Of a stretch of DNA of 64,000 nucleotides, positions 24,449 through 33,711 are shown in pieces. The notes beneath the pieces are model-generated. The model saw only the letters and a list, made by a program, of their open reading frames with translations, was not told the DNA's origin and did no database searches. Origin of the DNA: JAUZOB01 sp963692465 (GTDB lineage: Bacteria; Bacteroidota; Bacteroidia; Bacteroidales; Prolixibacteraceae). The position numbers and the translations under genes are program-made. The DNA lies in the NCBI GenBank assembly GCA_963692465.1, contig OY829943.1:434001-498000 (forward strand). Reading direction: 5' to 3'. The first letter of the stretch is position 1. Every line of letters begins with the position of its first letter.

Positions 24449-26389
24449 CTACTTGAATACAAGAGGAAGAGGTTTTCTCCCGGCAAAATTATTAAACAAT
24501 GGACGTAATTCTCCTTTTAATGTAAACCCAAAACCTTTCATCCCTCCCGGTCTGGAAGGGAAAACCTCACCCGAAAGTTCAATGGTTCTAAAAACAAGTG
24601 CTTCATTCATGATTCGAACTCCCATTCCCACTCCCACATAGAGTTTCTGTTCATTTAACGGAGCTCCTGAATGCCCAAGCAAACTAAAATCAGAAAAATA
24701 GAAACTCGCTAATTTAAAATTCAAAATACTCTGGTAATGAAACAGTACGGTCTCACTCCGAAAAGTAAAACGTTGGGTATTATTTATCTGTGAATTCAAA
24801 AAATCACGAATTCCTTTATCATTATCAACAAATAAACCTTCCGGGTTAAACCGGTGAATTCCAACCGTATAATAAAGGGCAAAAAATTGCCGACTCTTCA
24901 AGCCCATCAAATAAAATAACCGGGAAAAATATTGTGATGTAAAATCAAATATTCCCTGTTGAAAATTACGCTTATTATAAAAACCTCCAAATCCGGCAGA
25001 ACAATACAAATAATTCATTCGGGGAGATAAAAAATGTCCTGTCGAAAAAAACAAATGCCCGTACCCCCGATTTAGAAACTCATTCTTATCATATCCGGCA
25101 ACTCCTTCCAAAAGCATTCCAATCGGAATATCCTCAGTTCTTCCAAAGCCATAAATCAGATTATTCTGCACATGACTCCATTTAGAAAACGACAGTCCAC
25201 CGTAAAAAGAAAACGAATTAGAATAATAATAGGCCATCTCTGACGAACTATCAGGTCGCTCATTGAAATGTTTGATCTCAATCAAATTGGATAGAATAAG
25301 ACTAGAGGCTTTCTCTCCTACTGCATCATTCAACGGAAAACTCCTTCCAAGCCAATATTCTTGATAATTAAAACCAAGAGGATTTTTTGAAATTATGGGG
25401 TCCGAATCCGAAACACGATATGCATCTTTCAGTACCCATACGGATGCCCCGCCTGCCCATTTCGTTTTTATCGTTTTAAAATCCTTTTCCAAAGATACCC
25501 CAACGCCTCTACGGTTATAATTATTTCCGACATCAATGGTCAAATCAGCAAAAGTTCCTCCTATATTGCGGATATAGTAATTAATATCATATCCCGTCTG
25601 TGGTATTTTCTGATTATTGTACAGTAAGGCCAATGATAATTCCTGACCGACTCCCAGTACATTCTTATTATAAATCTTTGTCTCTGTTTTATTGTACGAG
25701 GTATTACTAATATCAATTCCAAAAGAAAAAACATCTTTAACCATCACGGTTAAATCTACAATACTTGGATCATTGAACCTTGCAACCGGAACTATTCGTA
25801 CATCTCGAATAAACGGATACTCTCTCAATATGCGTTCATTCTCGGTAAGGATAAAACTACTTAAGGATTCACCACTTTTAAACAAAAGCGATTTTTTTAT
25901 AAAGCTGACCCTTGTTTTTACATGGGCATGGTTTGCCGTTCGTCCAGCCCATGTTGTAGCTGGTCTGTCAGGAGAATTAAAATCAGCTCCGAATGGAGCC
26001 AACTGAACAATGTAAATATACCCTATCTTTCGTCCCTCATAATACTTGAAAAAGTTTCTTCTATCAGGTTCATTCATCTGATAATCGTCCGGCTTATTGA
26101 TAAACCAGTCATGAAGCATTTTTGTTAGAAAATTTTGATACGCAACCGCTCGCAATGTGTCATAAAACGATTCATTGGTCGGTAATGGGATCAAACGAAG
26201 AGCCGGATCTTTTTCTAAATTCTGATTTTTTAATACATAGGGTTTAAGAAACCATAAAGTATCCTGATCTGAAACAACGTAATGTGGAGGAATTACAAGA
26301 CGTTCCCTCCCCGTAGCAAATACGCTTCGAATCGGGGTAAAAAAGCAAATCATACCGACAATTACAATCGTGATTATCTTCTTCAACAC
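24449..26389 (-). CDS. BamA/TamA-like outer membrane protein with POTRA-like domain
   Basis: A 646-residue exported protein. It has a signal peptide (MLKKIITIVIVGMICFFTPIRSVFATG), one recognisable POTRA-like domain (about 155-225: VSFIKKSLLFKSGESLSSFILTE, then ERILREYPFIRDVRIVPV) and a beta-strand-rich C-terminal barrel from about 235 on. It ends in alternating strands, though with a short basic tail instead of a terminal Phe/Trp. The Omp85 superfamily inserts or translocates proteins at the outer membrane. With a single POTRA it is closer to small Omp85 or surface-antigen proteins than to BamA, which is elsewhere in the window. The role is unknown. Confidence 0.65.
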   Translation of the reverse strand: MLKKIITIVIVGMICFFTPIRSVFATGRERLVIPPHYVVSDQDTLWFLKPYVLKNQNLEKDPALRLIPLPTNESFYDTLRAVAYQNFLTKMLHDWFINKPDDYQMNEPDRRNFFKYYEGRKIGYIYIVQLAPFGADFNSPDRPATTWAGRTANHAHVKTRVSFIKKSLLFKSGESLSSFILTENERILREYPFIRDVRIVPVARFNDPSIVDLTVMVKDVFSFGIDISNTSYNKTETKIYNKNVLGVGQELSLALLYNNQKIPQTGYDINYYIRNIGGTFADLTIDVGNNYNRRGVGVSLEKDFKTIKTKWAGGASVWVLKDAYRVSDSDPIISKNPLGFNYQEYWLGRSFPLNDAVGEKASSLILSNLIEIKHFNERPDSSSEMAYYYSNSFSFYGGLSFSKWSHVQNNLIYGFGRTEDIPIGMLLEGVAGYDKNEFLNRGYGHLFFSTGHFLSPRMNYLYCSAGFGGFYNKRNFQQGIFDFTSQYFSRLFYLMGLKSRQFFALYYTVGIHRFNPEGLFVDNDKGIRDFLNSQINNTQRFTFRSETVLFHYQSILNFKLASFYFSDFSLLGHSGAPLNEQKLYVGVGMGVRIMNEALVFRTIELSGEVFPSRPGGMKGFGFTLKGELRPLFNNFAGRKPLPLVFK

Positions 26390-26448
26390 TTCACGCCTTT
26401 AGAGATACACTTCTTATTTTACCAAAATTGGAAAAAAATCACTCCTTA

Positions 26449-26480
26449 CGCAACCTTTCTTATACATTTTGAATCAATAA
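26449..26480 (+). promoter_or_regulatory. conserved leader/promoter motif of NigD-like gene 1
   Basis: CGCAACCTTT, then TACATTTTGAATCAATAAAA, recurs almost unchanged before the second NigD-like gene (27520-27551) although the flanking bases differ. A CAACC-type element is reminiscent of ECF-sigma -35 boxes; that reading is an inference. Confidence 0.4.
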
Positions 26481-26518
26481 AATGAATGTTCTTCGAATTA
26501 AATCTAAATAGCAATAAT

Positions 26519-27286
26519 ATGAAACGATTTTTATTCCTTTTTATCGCATGCTTATCTGTCGTAGGATTCTTTTCGGCATGTATTAACAACAATGACACTG
26601 ACCGTGGTTCTTCCGACATAGGAACAGTTAATAAAACAGATGATGCAAGTGCAAAATACACAATTACCTGTGACAATAGTACACTTTTACTTCCGACCAC
26701 AACTGATTCATACGGACCAACTTTAAAAAACGGAGAGAGAGTTTATGTCGAATACAGCCTTATAAGTGCCAATCCTTCTTCTGTGGCATCTTCGGTCCAA
26801 TACAATGTAAAAATACTTGGAATAAGTCCGATTTTAACCAAGCCCATTTTCAATATTACCCCGGCCACCCAGGACAGCATTGGAAACGATCCCATACTTT
26901 GTATTGACAATATGTGGATTTCAGGAAAATACCTCAACTATATGCTTGAGTATTATGGAGGGACAACGACCCACCTTATAAATCTTGTTAAAGATGTAAA
27001 AAAACAGGACCCGACCGGAGCAACCATAAATCTGGAACTAAGACATAACAGTAAAGGAGATGCCGGTCAAACGTGGTTCCGCACAATTGTTAGTTTCGAT
27101 CTTACCTCTTTACAACAAGCAGGGAGAAATTCACTAAATATTGTAGTCTCTGACAAAGAGTATTATGGGCAAATAACAACCAAGCAAATTACATATACAT
27201 ACACTGGAACAAAATCCGCTATAAGCAAACAACCACAAAACAAGATAAACATAAGCACAATACCCACCAGTAATATCTTAAAATAG
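26519..27286 (+). CDS. NigD-like lipoprotein 1
   Basis: A 255-residue lipoprotein. The ATG at 26519 begins a lipoprotein signal (MKRFLFLFIACLSVVGFFSAC) with the lipobox Cys at residue 21; an ATG at 26486 would put 11 residues in front of it. The mature protein fits the NigD-like family: GERVYVEYSLIS, DSIGNDPILCIDNMWISGKYLNY, THLINLVKD and TINLELRHN are its typical segments. The family takes its name from a bacteriocin-associated gene in Prevotella; the function is unknown. A paralogue lies about 300 bases downstream and a relic of a third copy near 62.9 kb. A terminator follows. Confidence 0.82.
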   Translation: MKRFLFLFIACLSVVGFFSACINNNDTDRGSSDIGTVNKTDDASAKYTITCDNSTLLLPTTTDSYGPTLKNGERVYVEYSLISANPSSVASSVQYNVKILGISPILTKPIFNITPATQDSIGNDPILCIDNMWISGKYLNYMLEYYGGTTTHLINLVKDVKKQDPTGATINLELRHNSKGDAGQTWFRTIVSFDLTSLQQAGRNSLNIVVSDKEYYGQITTKQITYTYTGTKSAISKQPQNKINISTIPTSNILK

Positions 27287-27321
27287 CGTGCACATTCATT
27301 TCTCTCAATAAAGTTTCTTTA

Positions 27322-27349
27322 GGGGCTGTCTAATGACAGCTCCTTTTTT
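27322..27349 (+). terminator. terminator after NigD-like gene 1
   Basis: GGGGCTGTC-TAAT-GACAGCTCC (one G:U pair) followed by six T. Confidence 0.85.
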
Positions 27350-27519
27350 ATTTTTTCTTCTCAATAAATCAGACTAATCAACTACTTATTATTCCAGTTT
27401 GATTTGCATCGCTTTTCATTGTCGGGTCACTACAGATTCGTTTTTAACTACAGATCCAATTTTTAGAGGAATTAGAGTCTCCCTAATTTTATCCAAACTG
27501 GGAAAAAACTTAATTCTCA

Positions 27520-27551
27520 CGCAACCTTTTCGATACATTCTGAATCAATAA
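27520..27551 (+). promoter_or_regulatory. conserved leader/promoter motif of NigD-like gene 2
   Basis: CGCAACCTTTTCGATACATT then CTGAATCAATAAAA; second copy of the motif at 26449, with three or four differences over about 34 bases. Confidence 0.4.
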
Positions 27552-27587
27552 AAGAAATATTCGTTCAAATCACTAAACAGAAACAAT

Positions 27588-28280
27588 ATGAAACGATCCT
27601 TATTCCTTTTTATTTCGTGTTTGTCCTTCATCGGACTCTTTTCCGCATGTAACACCCACAATGAATATGACCCTGTTTATCAAGACTTAGGGATAATTAC
27701 GCAAACATCTAGTGATATGCCTTCCGGTTTCAGAATTACCCGCGATGATAATACGGTATTAATTCCATCGAATGCCAGTTCTTTTGTCTCAACAGTGAAA
27801 AATGGTCAGAGGGTTCTGGTTAATTACACCCAAATAAAGGACAATTCTTCGTCTGGAACCTCTACACAAAATGTAAAAATACAATCGCTATACCCAATTC
27901 TAACAATGCCCATTTTTAATATTACACCAACTACACAGGATAGCATCGGAAATAATCCGATCACCATTGACAATATGTGGATTTCAGGAAAGTATCTCAA
28001 TTTCCAACTTAGATATTACGGAGGAACAACAACCCACCTTATAAATCTTGTTAAAGATGCCCAAAAACAAGATCCAACCGGTGCAACCGTAAATCTTGAA
28101 CTAAGACACAACAACAAAGGAGATGCAGCACAAGTTCAAATAATTACTATCGTCAGCTTCGATATTTCTTCCTTACAGCAAAGCGGGAAAACAGTTGTAA
28201 ATATCTCAGTATTGAATAAAGACTATTATAACCAAACAACAACAAAACAAATTACTTACTCTTGGTTTCATGCCGACTAG
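27588..28280 (+). CDS. NigD-like lipoprotein 2
   Basis: A 230-residue paralogue of the previous gene with the same lipoprotein signal (MKRSLFLFISCLSFIGLFSAC) and the same conserved core (TQDSIGNNPITIDNMWIS, THLINLVKDAQKQDPTGATV, NLELRHNNKGDA). It lacks the Ser/Lys-rich C-terminal extension of copy 1. Its own leader motif and terminator (28315-28347) show that it is a separate transcript, so the duplication included the promoter. A 68-bp stretch of this gene is nearly identical to the relic at 62929-63000. Confidence 0.82.
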   Translation: MKRSLFLFISCLSFIGLFSACNTHNEYDPVYQDLGIITQTSSDMPSGFRITRDDNTVLIPSNASSFVSTVKNGQRVLVNYTQIKDNSSSGTSTQNVKIQSLYPILTMPIFNITPTTQDSIGNNPITIDNMWISGKYLNFQLRYYGGTTTHLINLVKDAQKQDPTGATVNLELRHNNKGDAAQVQIITIVSFDISSLQQSGKTVVNISVLNKDYYNQTTTKQITYSWFHAD

Positions 28281-28314
28281 CTTTTACATTCATTTCTCAC
28301 AATAAGGTTTCTTA

Positions 28315-28347
28315 GGGGTTGCCCATTTTAGGGTAGCCCCCTTCTTT
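28315..28347 (+). terminator. terminator after NigD-like gene 2
   Basis: GGGGTTGCCC-ATTTTA-GGGTAGCCCC (two G:U pairs) followed by a pyrimidine/T run. Confidence 0.7.
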
Positions 28348-28385
28348 TTGCCTTTACAAAATCGAACATTAACCGATTTGCTTAT

Positions 28386-29222
28386 TTAATCCAAGCTTAT
28401 TTGTGTCGCTTCTATTCTTTTACCAAGAAAAACCTCCGCATTGTTCTCGAATAAATCAGAAGACTCGGTTGTAAGAAATCGTATATTTCCTGTTCGGGAA
28501 CAACGTTCATCAATCTCCTGATGGCGAATCATATAATCCTGTAATTTATTGGCGACAATAGGCCCCTGTTCTATGATTCGCACCGTAGAAGGAATGTATT
28601 GTTTGATCTTATGAATAAGAAGTGGATAATGAGTACACCCCAAAATTAGGGTATCAATATCAGGATCCTTTGTAAGCAACATCTCAACATATTTACGAAC
28701 AAAATAATCGGCCCCAGGGGTTTCTATTTCCTGATTCTCAATAATAGGAACCCACATCGGACAGGCAAGTTGAGTAACATGAAAATTAGAGGTCCCTTTT
28801 ATTTTTTCTATTTCCAATGGGTACGATTGGGATGCCACAGTCCCGACAGTGGCAAGAATTCCGATATGACCATTTCTGGTAAGAGAAGGAACCTCTTCAA
28901 CACTCGGTCTTATAACTCCCAACACTCTTCCTGAAGGATTAATTCGATGAAGATCTTTTTGTTGAATGGTCCGCAATGCCTTCGCAGAAGCCGTATTACA
29001 TGCTAGAATAATCAAAGGACACCCCATTTCGAAAAGTTTAGTCACTGCCTGAAGGGTGTAATTGTAAACGACTTCGAAAGATCTGGACCCATAGGGAGCA
29101 CGCGCATTATCGCCTAAATAGAGATAGTCATATTGCGGTAGAACTTTAACAATCTCTCTCAATATTGTCAAGCCTCCGTAGCCAGAATCAAAAACGCCTA
29201 TCGACTTAATATCTTTAATCAT
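28386..29222 (-). CDS. murI: glutamate racemase
   Basis: Supplies D-glutamate for peptidoglycan. About 278 residues from the ATG at 29222; the open frame reaches 29267 but that part is the terminator hairpin of the upstream gene. The substrate loop GVFDSGYGGLT is at the N-terminus, the two catalytic cysteines are in LACNTASA and LGCTHYPLL, and GDNARAPYG is conserved. It stands downstream of the uppS-bamA-skp run, on the same strand but behind a terminator. Confidence 0.95.
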   Translation of the reverse strand: MIKDIKSIGVFDSGYGGLTILREIVKVLPQYDYLYLGDNARAPYGSRSFEVVYNYTLQAVTKLFEMGCPLIILACNTASAKALRTIQQKDLHRINPSGRVLGVIRPSVEEVPSLTRNGHIGILATVGTVASQSYPLEIEKIKGTSNFHVTQLACPMWVPIIENQEIETPGADYFVRKYVEMLLTKDPDIDTLILGCTHYPLLIHKIKQYIPSTVRIIEQGPIVANKLQDYMIRHQEIDERCSRTGNIRFLTTESSDLFENNAEVFLGKRIEATQISLD

Positions 29223-29234
29223 TTCAAATAGATA

Positions 29235-29267
29235 AAAGAAAAGCCATCCTAACAGATGGCTTTTCAA
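29235..29267 (-). terminator. terminator of the bamA-skp operon
   Basis: GAAAAGCCATC-TGTTAG-GATGGCTTTTC on the minus strand, followed by TTTTATC, 25 bases after the last skp-like gene. Confidence 0.75.
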
Positions 29268-29291
29268 AATTAAATATTGTTGATGAAATTT

Positions 29292-29819
29292 TTATTGAAT
29301 ACCCAATTTCTTTTTTACGAAAGGAAGAACATCAAGACTTTCTGCCGATTTGTACAAAATAGGAGAATTTCCTTCGGTAGCTTCAAAAACATAAATCAAC
29401 CCCTTTTCCTTAGCAACTTCATCAATTGCAGCTCTTGCTTTTTCAAGCAGTGGTTTGAAAAGTTCTGCTCTTTTTTTGTTCACTTCTGTTGTTGCTGTCT
29501 GCTGAAAAGTCTCCATTCTTTTATTCATGTCATTCAATTGTGTTTCTGCGGCAGTTTTTGCTGCATCATTCATTGAATCTCTTTTACTAACGTAAACAGA
29601 AACCTTCTGCTGATATTCCTTTTGAATAGCACTATACTGATCATCAAATTCTTTAGCATACTTTTCCAATTGAGTTTCTGCTACTGCTCTGCCCGGAAGC
29701 ACTTCCATAAGTTTCTGAGAATCAATATGACCAAATTTTAATGCTTTCTGCGCAAACGTATTATTCCCTGCAAAAATCAGGAAAAGGGCAATTACACTAA
29801 GTCTGAAAAAATTCTTCAT
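29292..29819 (-). CDS. OmpH/Skp-family periplasmic chaperone 2
   Basis: About 175 residues. The ATG at 29819 begins a signal peptide (MKNFFRLSVIALFLIFAGNNTFAQ); the longer frame from 29852 overlaps the space to the previous gene and adds nothing typical. The mature protein has the Skp layout: KFGHIDSQKLMEVLPG followed by a long charged helix (AETQLEKYAKEFDDQYSAIQKEYQ and so on) and a short beta end (GLIYVFEATEGNSPILY). Skp carries unfolded outer membrane proteins across the periplasm. It is the second of two tandem copies behind bamA, a gene order common in Bacteroidetes. Confidence 0.88.
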   Translation of the reverse strand: MKNFFRLSVIALFLIFAGNNTFAQKALKFGHIDSQKLMEVLPGRAVAETQLEKYAKEFDDQYSAIQKEYQQKVSVYVSKRDSMNDAAKTAAETQLNDMNKRMETFQQTATTEVNKKRAELFKPLLEKARAAIDEVAKEKGLIYVFEATEGNSPILYKSAESLDVLPFVKKKLGIQ

Positions 29820-29852
29820 AACACTGAGTTTTGTTTTTAGCAAATATATCAA

Positions 29853-30365
29853 TTAATTTTTATACCCTAACTTTTTCAACACCTGATCACTTAAATCATA
29901 AGTCGGATTTGTATACAACAGAGTTGTTCCATTGGCTTTATCAAAGATAACGGCATACCCCCCTTCATCTGCAATCACCTTAATTGCATTGTAAACCTCG
30001 TTCTGAATTGGCTTTACCAAATTCTGACGTTTTTTATAAAGATCTCCTTCCGGACCAAAATATTTTCTCTGTAAGTTTTTATATTCTTTTTCCCGATTAA
30101 TGATAACGTCTTCTCTTTTTTGTTTCATATCTGCCGAAAGAAGAACACTCTCGGATTGGAAGTTTTTATACATCTGTTGCAATTCAGTCTGAACGGTTTC
30201 CAATTCTTTCTGATATTGCTTCGACGTTTGATCAATCTGCTCCTGAGCTGTCTTAAACGCAGGAATATTATCTAATATATATTGCGTATCGACATATCCA
30301 TATTTCTGCGCAAAAAGGTTTCCTCCCATAAGGAGCAAGACAAAAGCAAAAAATATCTTTTTCAT
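29853..30365 (-). CDS. OmpH/Skp-family periplasmic chaperone 1
   Basis: 170 residues with signal peptide MKKIFFAFVLLLMGGNLFAQ, the KYGYVDTQYILDNIP start of the mature domain, and a long helical hairpin (residues about 38-125) rich in Gln, Lys and Glu. It lies 15 bases behind bamA and 33 bases before its paralogue's start, so all three are one transcript. The partner is presumably BamA, to which it delivers unfolded barrels. Confidence 0.9.
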   Translation of the reverse strand: MKKIFFAFVLLLMGGNLFAQKYGYVDTQYILDNIPAFKTAQEQIDQTSKQYQKELETVQTELQQMYKNFQSESVLLSADMKQKREDVIINREKEYKNLQRKYFGPEGDLYKKRQNLVKPIQNEVYNAIKVIADEGGYAVIFDKANGTTLLYTNPTYDLSDQVLKKLGYKN

Positions 30366-30380
30366 AGCGATCGTTTAAAA

Positions 30381-32963
30381 TTAGAATTGTTGTCCAAGCG
30401 TAAATGCGAACTGTCCTTTATTTCCGGTTCCTCCTGAAAGATGAGTTTTATCAAATCCATATCCCCAGTCAACTCCCATCAATCCAAACATTGGCAGGTA
30501 AATACGAACACCGATACCGGCAGACCGTCTTATATCAAACGGATTAAACTGAGTAATGTCATACCAGGAATTTCCCCCCTCTAAAAATGCCAGAGCATAA
30601 ATAGTGGTCGATTCTTTCAATGCAATTGGATAACGAAGCTCCATCGTTAATTTATCATATACATTTGCACTCGGACTCGCAGTCAGAGCATTACTTTCAT
30701 ACCCTCTTAATCCGATAACTTCATAAGTATAATAAGACATTCCCGACATACCGTCTCCACCAAGAGAGAACCCATCAATCGGAGAACGCTTGTTCTTGTT
30801 ATAATAACCGATATAACCATATTCAAATTTCGTATTCAGAATCAGCTTCTGATCGTTCGTTAAAGCTGTAAAGTTTGATCCTTTAAACTTCCATTTATGA
30901 AATTCGATCCAACGGAAACGAGACTGATCAGAAAGACTGGAACTAGAATAGTTCTTACCATCCCATAATGAGTACGGAGGCGTTAGTTCGACAGAAAGAG
31001 TATAAGATGACCCATTCCTTGGATAAATCGGATTAACAATAGATGAACGACTCAAGGCTGTTTTCAGACTAACGGTATTTGTGTTCCCATTGCTAATAAC
31101 CGTATAACCATAATTCCAGTTTTTCAAATAATTATACTGGTAACTCAATTCATGATAAAGCGAGAAGTAATCATCCGGCCAGTTTAGTCGGTAACCATAA
31201 CCAACAGATATTCCACTTGTTACATTTTTCGCCTTAACTTTATAATCAGAATAGTCGGTGGAATAAGTACTACCATATCCATAATAGCTCCCATATCCAT
31301 AAGATCCTGTCGAACTATAGGGATTCGTATAATAGCTACTTTCCCCAATTGTATAAATATTGTGGAACAAACTCACAGTAAACGAGTTGGGCTTCTTTCC
31401 ACCAAACCATGGCTCGGTAAATGACAAACTATAAGTTTGGTAAACCTTTCCATTGGTCTGAACTTTTAGACTCAGGGTTTGTCCATCTCCTGTAGGCAAG
31501 GGTCGCCATGCATCTTTATTAAAAATATTTCGAACCGAAAAGTTTGAAAATTTCAGTCCAACACTTCCGATTAACATTCCGCCACCCCAACCACCGGATA
31601 ACTCAACCTGGTCATTAGCTTTCTCTTCAAGACCATAGATTATATTAACCGTGTTGTTTTCGTAATTAGGCTGAACATCCGGTTTGATCTTTTCCGGATC
31701 AAAATGCCCGAGTTGCCCTAACTCCCGATATGAACGCAAAAGATTATCCTTACTGAAAAGATCTCCGGGGAGAGTTCTGAGTTCTCTTCGGGCAACATGT
31801 TCATTGGTTTTCGTGTTTCCTTTTATTTCAACCCGATCAATTGTTGCCTGTTGACCTTCATAGATTCGCATTTCAAAGTTGATCGTATCCCTACTAATAT
31901 TAACCTCAACCGGATCTATCTGGAAAAAGACATAACCATGATCATTATATAAAGAACTTACATTAGTGCTCTGATCATCTTTCAACCTGTCATTTAATAG
32001 TTTCAGGTCATAAACATCTCCTTTTTTTATCCCGAGAACCCGATCAAGAACGACCTTATCATAAACGGTATTCCCTACCCACCGAATGTCACCAAAATAG
32101 TATTTATTCCCTTCACTAATCCAGAGATCCAAATTGATTGTCTTGTCAGGGTTCTTACTAATAGAATCTTTGGTGACAATTGCATCCCGATACCCCAGGT
32201 CGTTATACTTGGCTATCAGATTGTCTTTGTCCTCCCTGTATTTGCTTTCGATAAATTTTTTGGAAAAGAAGAAGTTTTTGAATTTCTTTTCTTTCGTCTT
32301 TTTCATTGCTTTTTTCAGAGTAGTTTCTTTAACGTTTTTAACGCCGTGGAAAGTAATGTTAGCAATTTTAACCTTAGCCTTTTTGTCTACAGTTATATCA
32401 ACAAAAACGTAGTTTTTTCTGTTCGGATCATCCCGTTGAACAACGGTAACTTCCGTATTAAAAAATCCCTTCTCTTTATAATAATCCAGAATAGCCTTTT
32501 GTGCATTATTCAATTGAGGTTTGGATATTTTCTGTCCCTCGATCATCACCACTTTACCAAAAATCGCTTCTCTCTCTGATTTGGTTACTCCTGTAATATT
32601 CATCTTTGACAAACTTGGAACTTCCTGAAGATAAAATTGAAGATAAACTTTCCCATCTACGATTTTTGCAACTACAACCTTCACATCAGAGAAAAGCTGA
32701 AGGTTCCAAAGGTTTTTTATCGCAGAAGTAACTGCATCACCGGGAATTTCCACTTCATCTCCTACCTGAAGACCTGTAGCCTGAAGCAGAGATGCATGAT
32801 CAAAATACTTAATACCAACAATTTCCAAGCCCCCAATAACATATTTCTGTGGAGACGAATAGGATACCGAAACGTTTGTACTATCGGCTGCCACCTGGCT
32901 AAAACCTGAATAGCCAAAGATCAGGAGGAGGAATAATAAAGTTAATTTCTTATGCATTCTCAT
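30381..32963 (-). CDS. bamA: outer membrane protein assembly factor BamA
   Basis: The core of the barrel assembly machine. From the ATG at 32963 (or 32957) the protein has about 860 residues: a signal peptide (MHKKLTLLFLLLIFGYSGFSQ), five POTRA domains (YVIGGLEIVGIKYFD begins the first), and a 16-strand barrel ending in GQFAFTLGQQF with the usual C-terminal Phe. The frame is open to 33092, but that part overlaps uppS by 140 bases and would precede the signal. A Tyr/Gly/Ser-rich loop lies in the barrel (about 590-615, TNPYSSTGSYGYGSYYGYGS). The short overlap with uppS indicates translational coupling. Confidence 0.95.
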   Translation of the reverse strand: MRMHKKLTLLFLLLIFGYSGFSQVAADSTNVSVSYSSPQKYVIGGLEIVGIKYFDHASLLQATGLQVGDEVEIPGDAVTSAIKNLWNLQLFSDVKVVVAKIVDGKVYLQFYLQEVPSLSKMNITGVTKSEREAIFGKVVMIEGQKISKPQLNNAQKAILDYYKEKGFFNTEVTVVQRDDPNRKNYVFVDITVDKKAKVKIANITFHGVKNVKETTLKKAMKKTKEKKFKNFFFSKKFIESKYREDKDNLIAKYNDLGYRDAIVTKDSISKNPDKTINLDLWISEGNKYYFGDIRWVGNTVYDKVVLDRVLGIKKGDVYDLKLLNDRLKDDQSTNVSSLYNDHGYVFFQIDPVEVNISRDTINFEMRIYEGQQATIDRVEIKGNTKTNEHVARRELRTLPGDLFSKDNLLRSYRELGQLGHFDPEKIKPDVQPNYENNTVNIIYGLEEKANDQVELSGGWGGGMLIGSVGLKFSNFSVRNIFNKDAWRPLPTGDGQTLSLKVQTNGKVYQTYSLSFTEPWFGGKKPNSFTVSLFHNIYTIGESSYYTNPYSSTGSYGYGSYYGYGSTYSTDYSDYKVKAKNVTSGISVGYGYRLNWPDDYFSLYHELSYQYNYLKNWNYGYTVISNGNTNTVSLKTALSRSSIVNPIYPRNGSSYTLSVELTPPYSLWDGKNYSSSSLSDQSRFRWIEFHKWKFKGSNFTALTNDQKLILNTKFEYGYIGYYNKNKRSPIDGFSLGGDGMSGMSYYTYEVIGLRGYESNALTASPSANVYDKLTMELRYPIALKESTTIYALAFLEGGNSWYDITQFNPFDIRRSAGIGVRIYLPMFGLMGVDWGYGFDKTHLSGGTGNKGQFAFTLGQQF

Positions 32964-33702
32964 TCTGGATTTGTTCACTTGTTTTACCAAATCGTCTTTC
33001 TCTTTGCTGAAAATCATATAAAGCTTCAAAAAGATCTTCTTTGCGAAAATCAGGCCACAAGATAGGAGAAAAATATAATTCAGCATAAGCAATTTGCCAA
33101 AGAAGAAAATTACTTATACGTAATTCACCACTAGTGCGAATCAGTAACTCCGGATCCGGGATACCTGATGTATTTAAATAACGGCTAAAATCATCCTCTG
33201 TCAACGTCTCCAATGAGGTTTCCCCATTTTTAACTGCTTTCCCTATTTCCTTTACCGCATGGAGTATCTCCCATCTGGAACTGTAACTCAACGCCAGAAC
33301 GAGATTTAATCCTGTATTTTTATTAAGTTTTTCTTTGCTTTCATCTAAATTCTTCCGAACCTCAATTGGAAGGCTATCCAAATCTCCAATAGAAAGCAAC
33401 TTGACATTATTCTTATTCAGATTCTCTGTTTCATTAGAAATAGCATATACCAATAAAGCCATCAGTGCCTGGACTTCCGCTGTCGGACGATTCCAGTTTT
33501 CTGTTGAGAAAGTATAAAGTGTAATGTATTCTATACCCACTTCACTAGCCCCTTCCACTACCGCACGAACAGCATCCAGTCCGTGCTCATGTCCTACGGC
33601 ATGATCGTCTCCTCTCATGCGAGCCCAACGACCGTTCCCATCCATTATAATGGCAACATGCCGAGGTATATGGTCCAATTTTAATTTCTCTTTAAAAGAC
33701 AT
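32950..33702 (-). CDS. uppS: isoprenyl transferase (undecaprenyl diphosphate synthase)
   Basis: Makes the C55 lipid carrier for cell-wall and surface glycans. The 250-residue cis-prenyltransferase has HVAIIMDGNGRWARMRG with catalytic D21, GVEYITLYTFSTENWNRP-like (here GIEYITLYTFSTENWNRP) and the C-terminal DPELLIRTSGELRISNFLLWQIAYAE, all signatures of the UppS family. It overlaps the start of bamA and follows the DUF6089-like gene by nine bases. Confidence 0.96.
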   Translation of the reverse strand: MSFKEKLKLDHIPRHVAIIMDGNGRWARMRGDDHAVGHEHGLDAVRAVVEGASEVGIEYITLYTFSTENWNRPTAEVQALMALLVYAISNETENLNKNNVKLLSIGDLDSLPIEVRKNLDESKEKLNKNTGLNLVLALSYSSRWEILHAVKEIGKAVKNGETSLETLTEDDFSRYLNTSGIPDPELLIRTSGELRISNFLLWQIAYAELYFSPILWPDFRKEDLFEALYDFQQRERRFGKTSEQIQNENA

Positions 33703-33711
33703 AGCACAAAA

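Larger units (their letters stand above)
27287..27587. other. intergenic region between the NigD-like paralogues
   Basis: A 301-bp gap holding the terminator of the first gene (27322-27349), AT-rich sequence with no ORF, and the duplicated leader motif of the second gene. Confidence 0.5.

Noticed and set aside
30960..31330. Repeated Tyr/Gly/Ser codons in bamA
   Set aside because: Low-complexity extracellular loops are usual in BamA barrels; not a separate repeat element.
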